Source: an uncultured Blautia sp.
GTDB lineage: Bacteria; Bacillota; Clostridia; Lachnospirales; Lachnospiraceae
DNA: 14,184 nucleotides
Assembly: GCA_946629475.1 (NCBI GenBank)
Contig: CAMOXX010000050.1
Location: 1 to 14,184, forward strand
Direction: 5' to 3'
Below are positions 13,910 to 14,184 of the stretch, one piece after another. A program made the position numbers and the translations under genes. Numbering within the stretch: position 1 is the first letter of the stretch; every line of letters begins with the position of its first letter. The notes beneath the pieces were generated by a model, which worked only from the letters and a program-made list of their open reading frames with translations, was not told where the DNA came from and did not search any database.

Positions 13910-14184
13910 TACTTGAGAAGAAAAAAATTAGATATATGCAACACATATGCCGGGAGATATCCCGGACTCTTTTCGAGTTTGCAGCTCGAAGCAGCAAGAG
14001 GGACGGCTCTCGATATCACATCTGAGAACCGTCCCTCTCTTCATTTTTCAGCGTATCATGATTGGCGTTGTAATCATTTTACCTTAACTCTCTTCACCGG
14101 GCTCCAGGGTAAGCGATTAATCCGGGGGTGAAGTGACAGTTGAAGCAGTTTGGTTTAAAATGGTCTACAACAAATTGAATATGC
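13910..14184. other. Non-coding stretch with three hairpins; no gene supported
   Basis: No RNA gene or convincing protein gene is seen here. Three inverted repeats lie in a row: CCGGGA-GATA-TCCCGG (13950-13965), TTCGAG-N7-CTCGAA (13972-13990) and a longer GGGACGG type stem (13997-14038). From about 14045 to the right edge there is no strong structure. A frame opening at GTG 14133 stays open to the edge with a GGGGG stretch just upstream, but it is too short to judge. Confidence 0.6.
13997..14038. repeat. Long interrupted hairpin, REP-like
   Basis: AGAGGGACGG (13997-14006) and CCGTCCCTCT (14029-14038) form a perfect 10-bp outer stem; TCTC (14008-14011) and GAGA (14024-14027) extend it after a C/A mismatch, leaving a 12-base loop. 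On the + strand a weak T run follows (14044-14048), so it could be a rightward terminator. The GGGACGG/CCGTCCC type of stem also resembles dispersed intergenic repeats of Bacillota, which cannot be decided from one copy. Confidence 0.55.

Noticed and set aside
13913..14131. 72-codon open frame on the + strand
   Set aside because: It runs through three hairpins, begins in the minus-strand promoter region, and has no ribosome site or recognisable product.
13910..14184. tRNA or other known RNA gene
   Set aside because: I looked for cloverleaf arms and T-loop-like sequence in the gap and found only simple hairpins.
1..14184. CRISPR array or insertion sequence
   Set aside because: No regularly spaced short repeats, transposase motifs or terminal inverted repeats with target duplications were seen; the only direct repeat is inside FTR1.

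Overview
The window looks like chromosomal DNA from a Gram-positive, anaerobic Bacillota of the class Clostridia, possibly a Lachnospiraceae-type gut organism. The reasons are strong AGGAGG-type ribosome binding sites, moderate-to-high GC genes with AT-rich control regions, a lipoprotein instead of a periplasmic carrier, and a gene set built on the FTR1/P19 iron system. No marker gene fixes the taxon, so this is inference.

Layout. At the left edge (1-537, + strand) lies a small unrecognised protein gene, probably the last gene of a rightward unit. It is separated from everything else by a perfect 18-bp stem terminator at 544-583 that can serve both strands. From there to about 13909 all genes lie on the minus strand, in what looks like one 13-gene operon transcribed right to left. 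A strong sigma-A-type promoter (13880-13909) is overlapped by a 9-1-9 dyad operator, and the leader carries a terminator hairpin (13814-13836). In transcription order the genes are: FTR1-type iron permease with a duplicated extracytoplasmic domain; P19/Tp34-family iron-binding protein; DUF2318 Cys-rich membrane protein; two FtsX/MacB-type permeases and their ATPase; FMN-binding lipoprotein; unknown membrane-anchored protein; 5-TM cytochrome b-like protein; FrdA/SdhA-like flavoprotein; FrdB/SdhB-like iron-sulfur protein; a third MacB-type permease; and a second ABC ATPase. The stretch 13910-14184 is non-coding as far as I can see and holds three consecutive hairpins.

How the genes may work together. 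The first six genes have the same content as the FTR1-P19-DUF2318-permease-permease-ATPase iron-uptake cluster known from Campylobacter jejuni (Cj1658-Cj1663). There P19 binds iron and copper outside the membrane and FTR1 moves iron in. What stands out here is the continuation: a flavin lipoprotein plus a complete fumarate-reductase-like module (cytochrome b, flavoprotein, iron-sulfur protein) and another ABC pair, with gaps of -4 to 58 bp through the iron-sulfur gene. My working hypothesis is that this redox module passes electrons across the membrane to or from the FMN lipoprotein and so sets the redox state of iron handled by P19/FTR1. That coupling is inference from gene order only.

Sequence oddities worth attention: the second ATPase has Arg in place of the Mg-binding Ser/Thr of Walker A; the flavoprotein has Gln in place of the His that binds FAD covalently in FrdA/SdhA; the unknown anchored protein carries a DAVSGAT flavinylation-like motif without a recognisable FMN-binding domain; and the FTR1 duplication has a mosaic identity pattern suggesting gene conversion.
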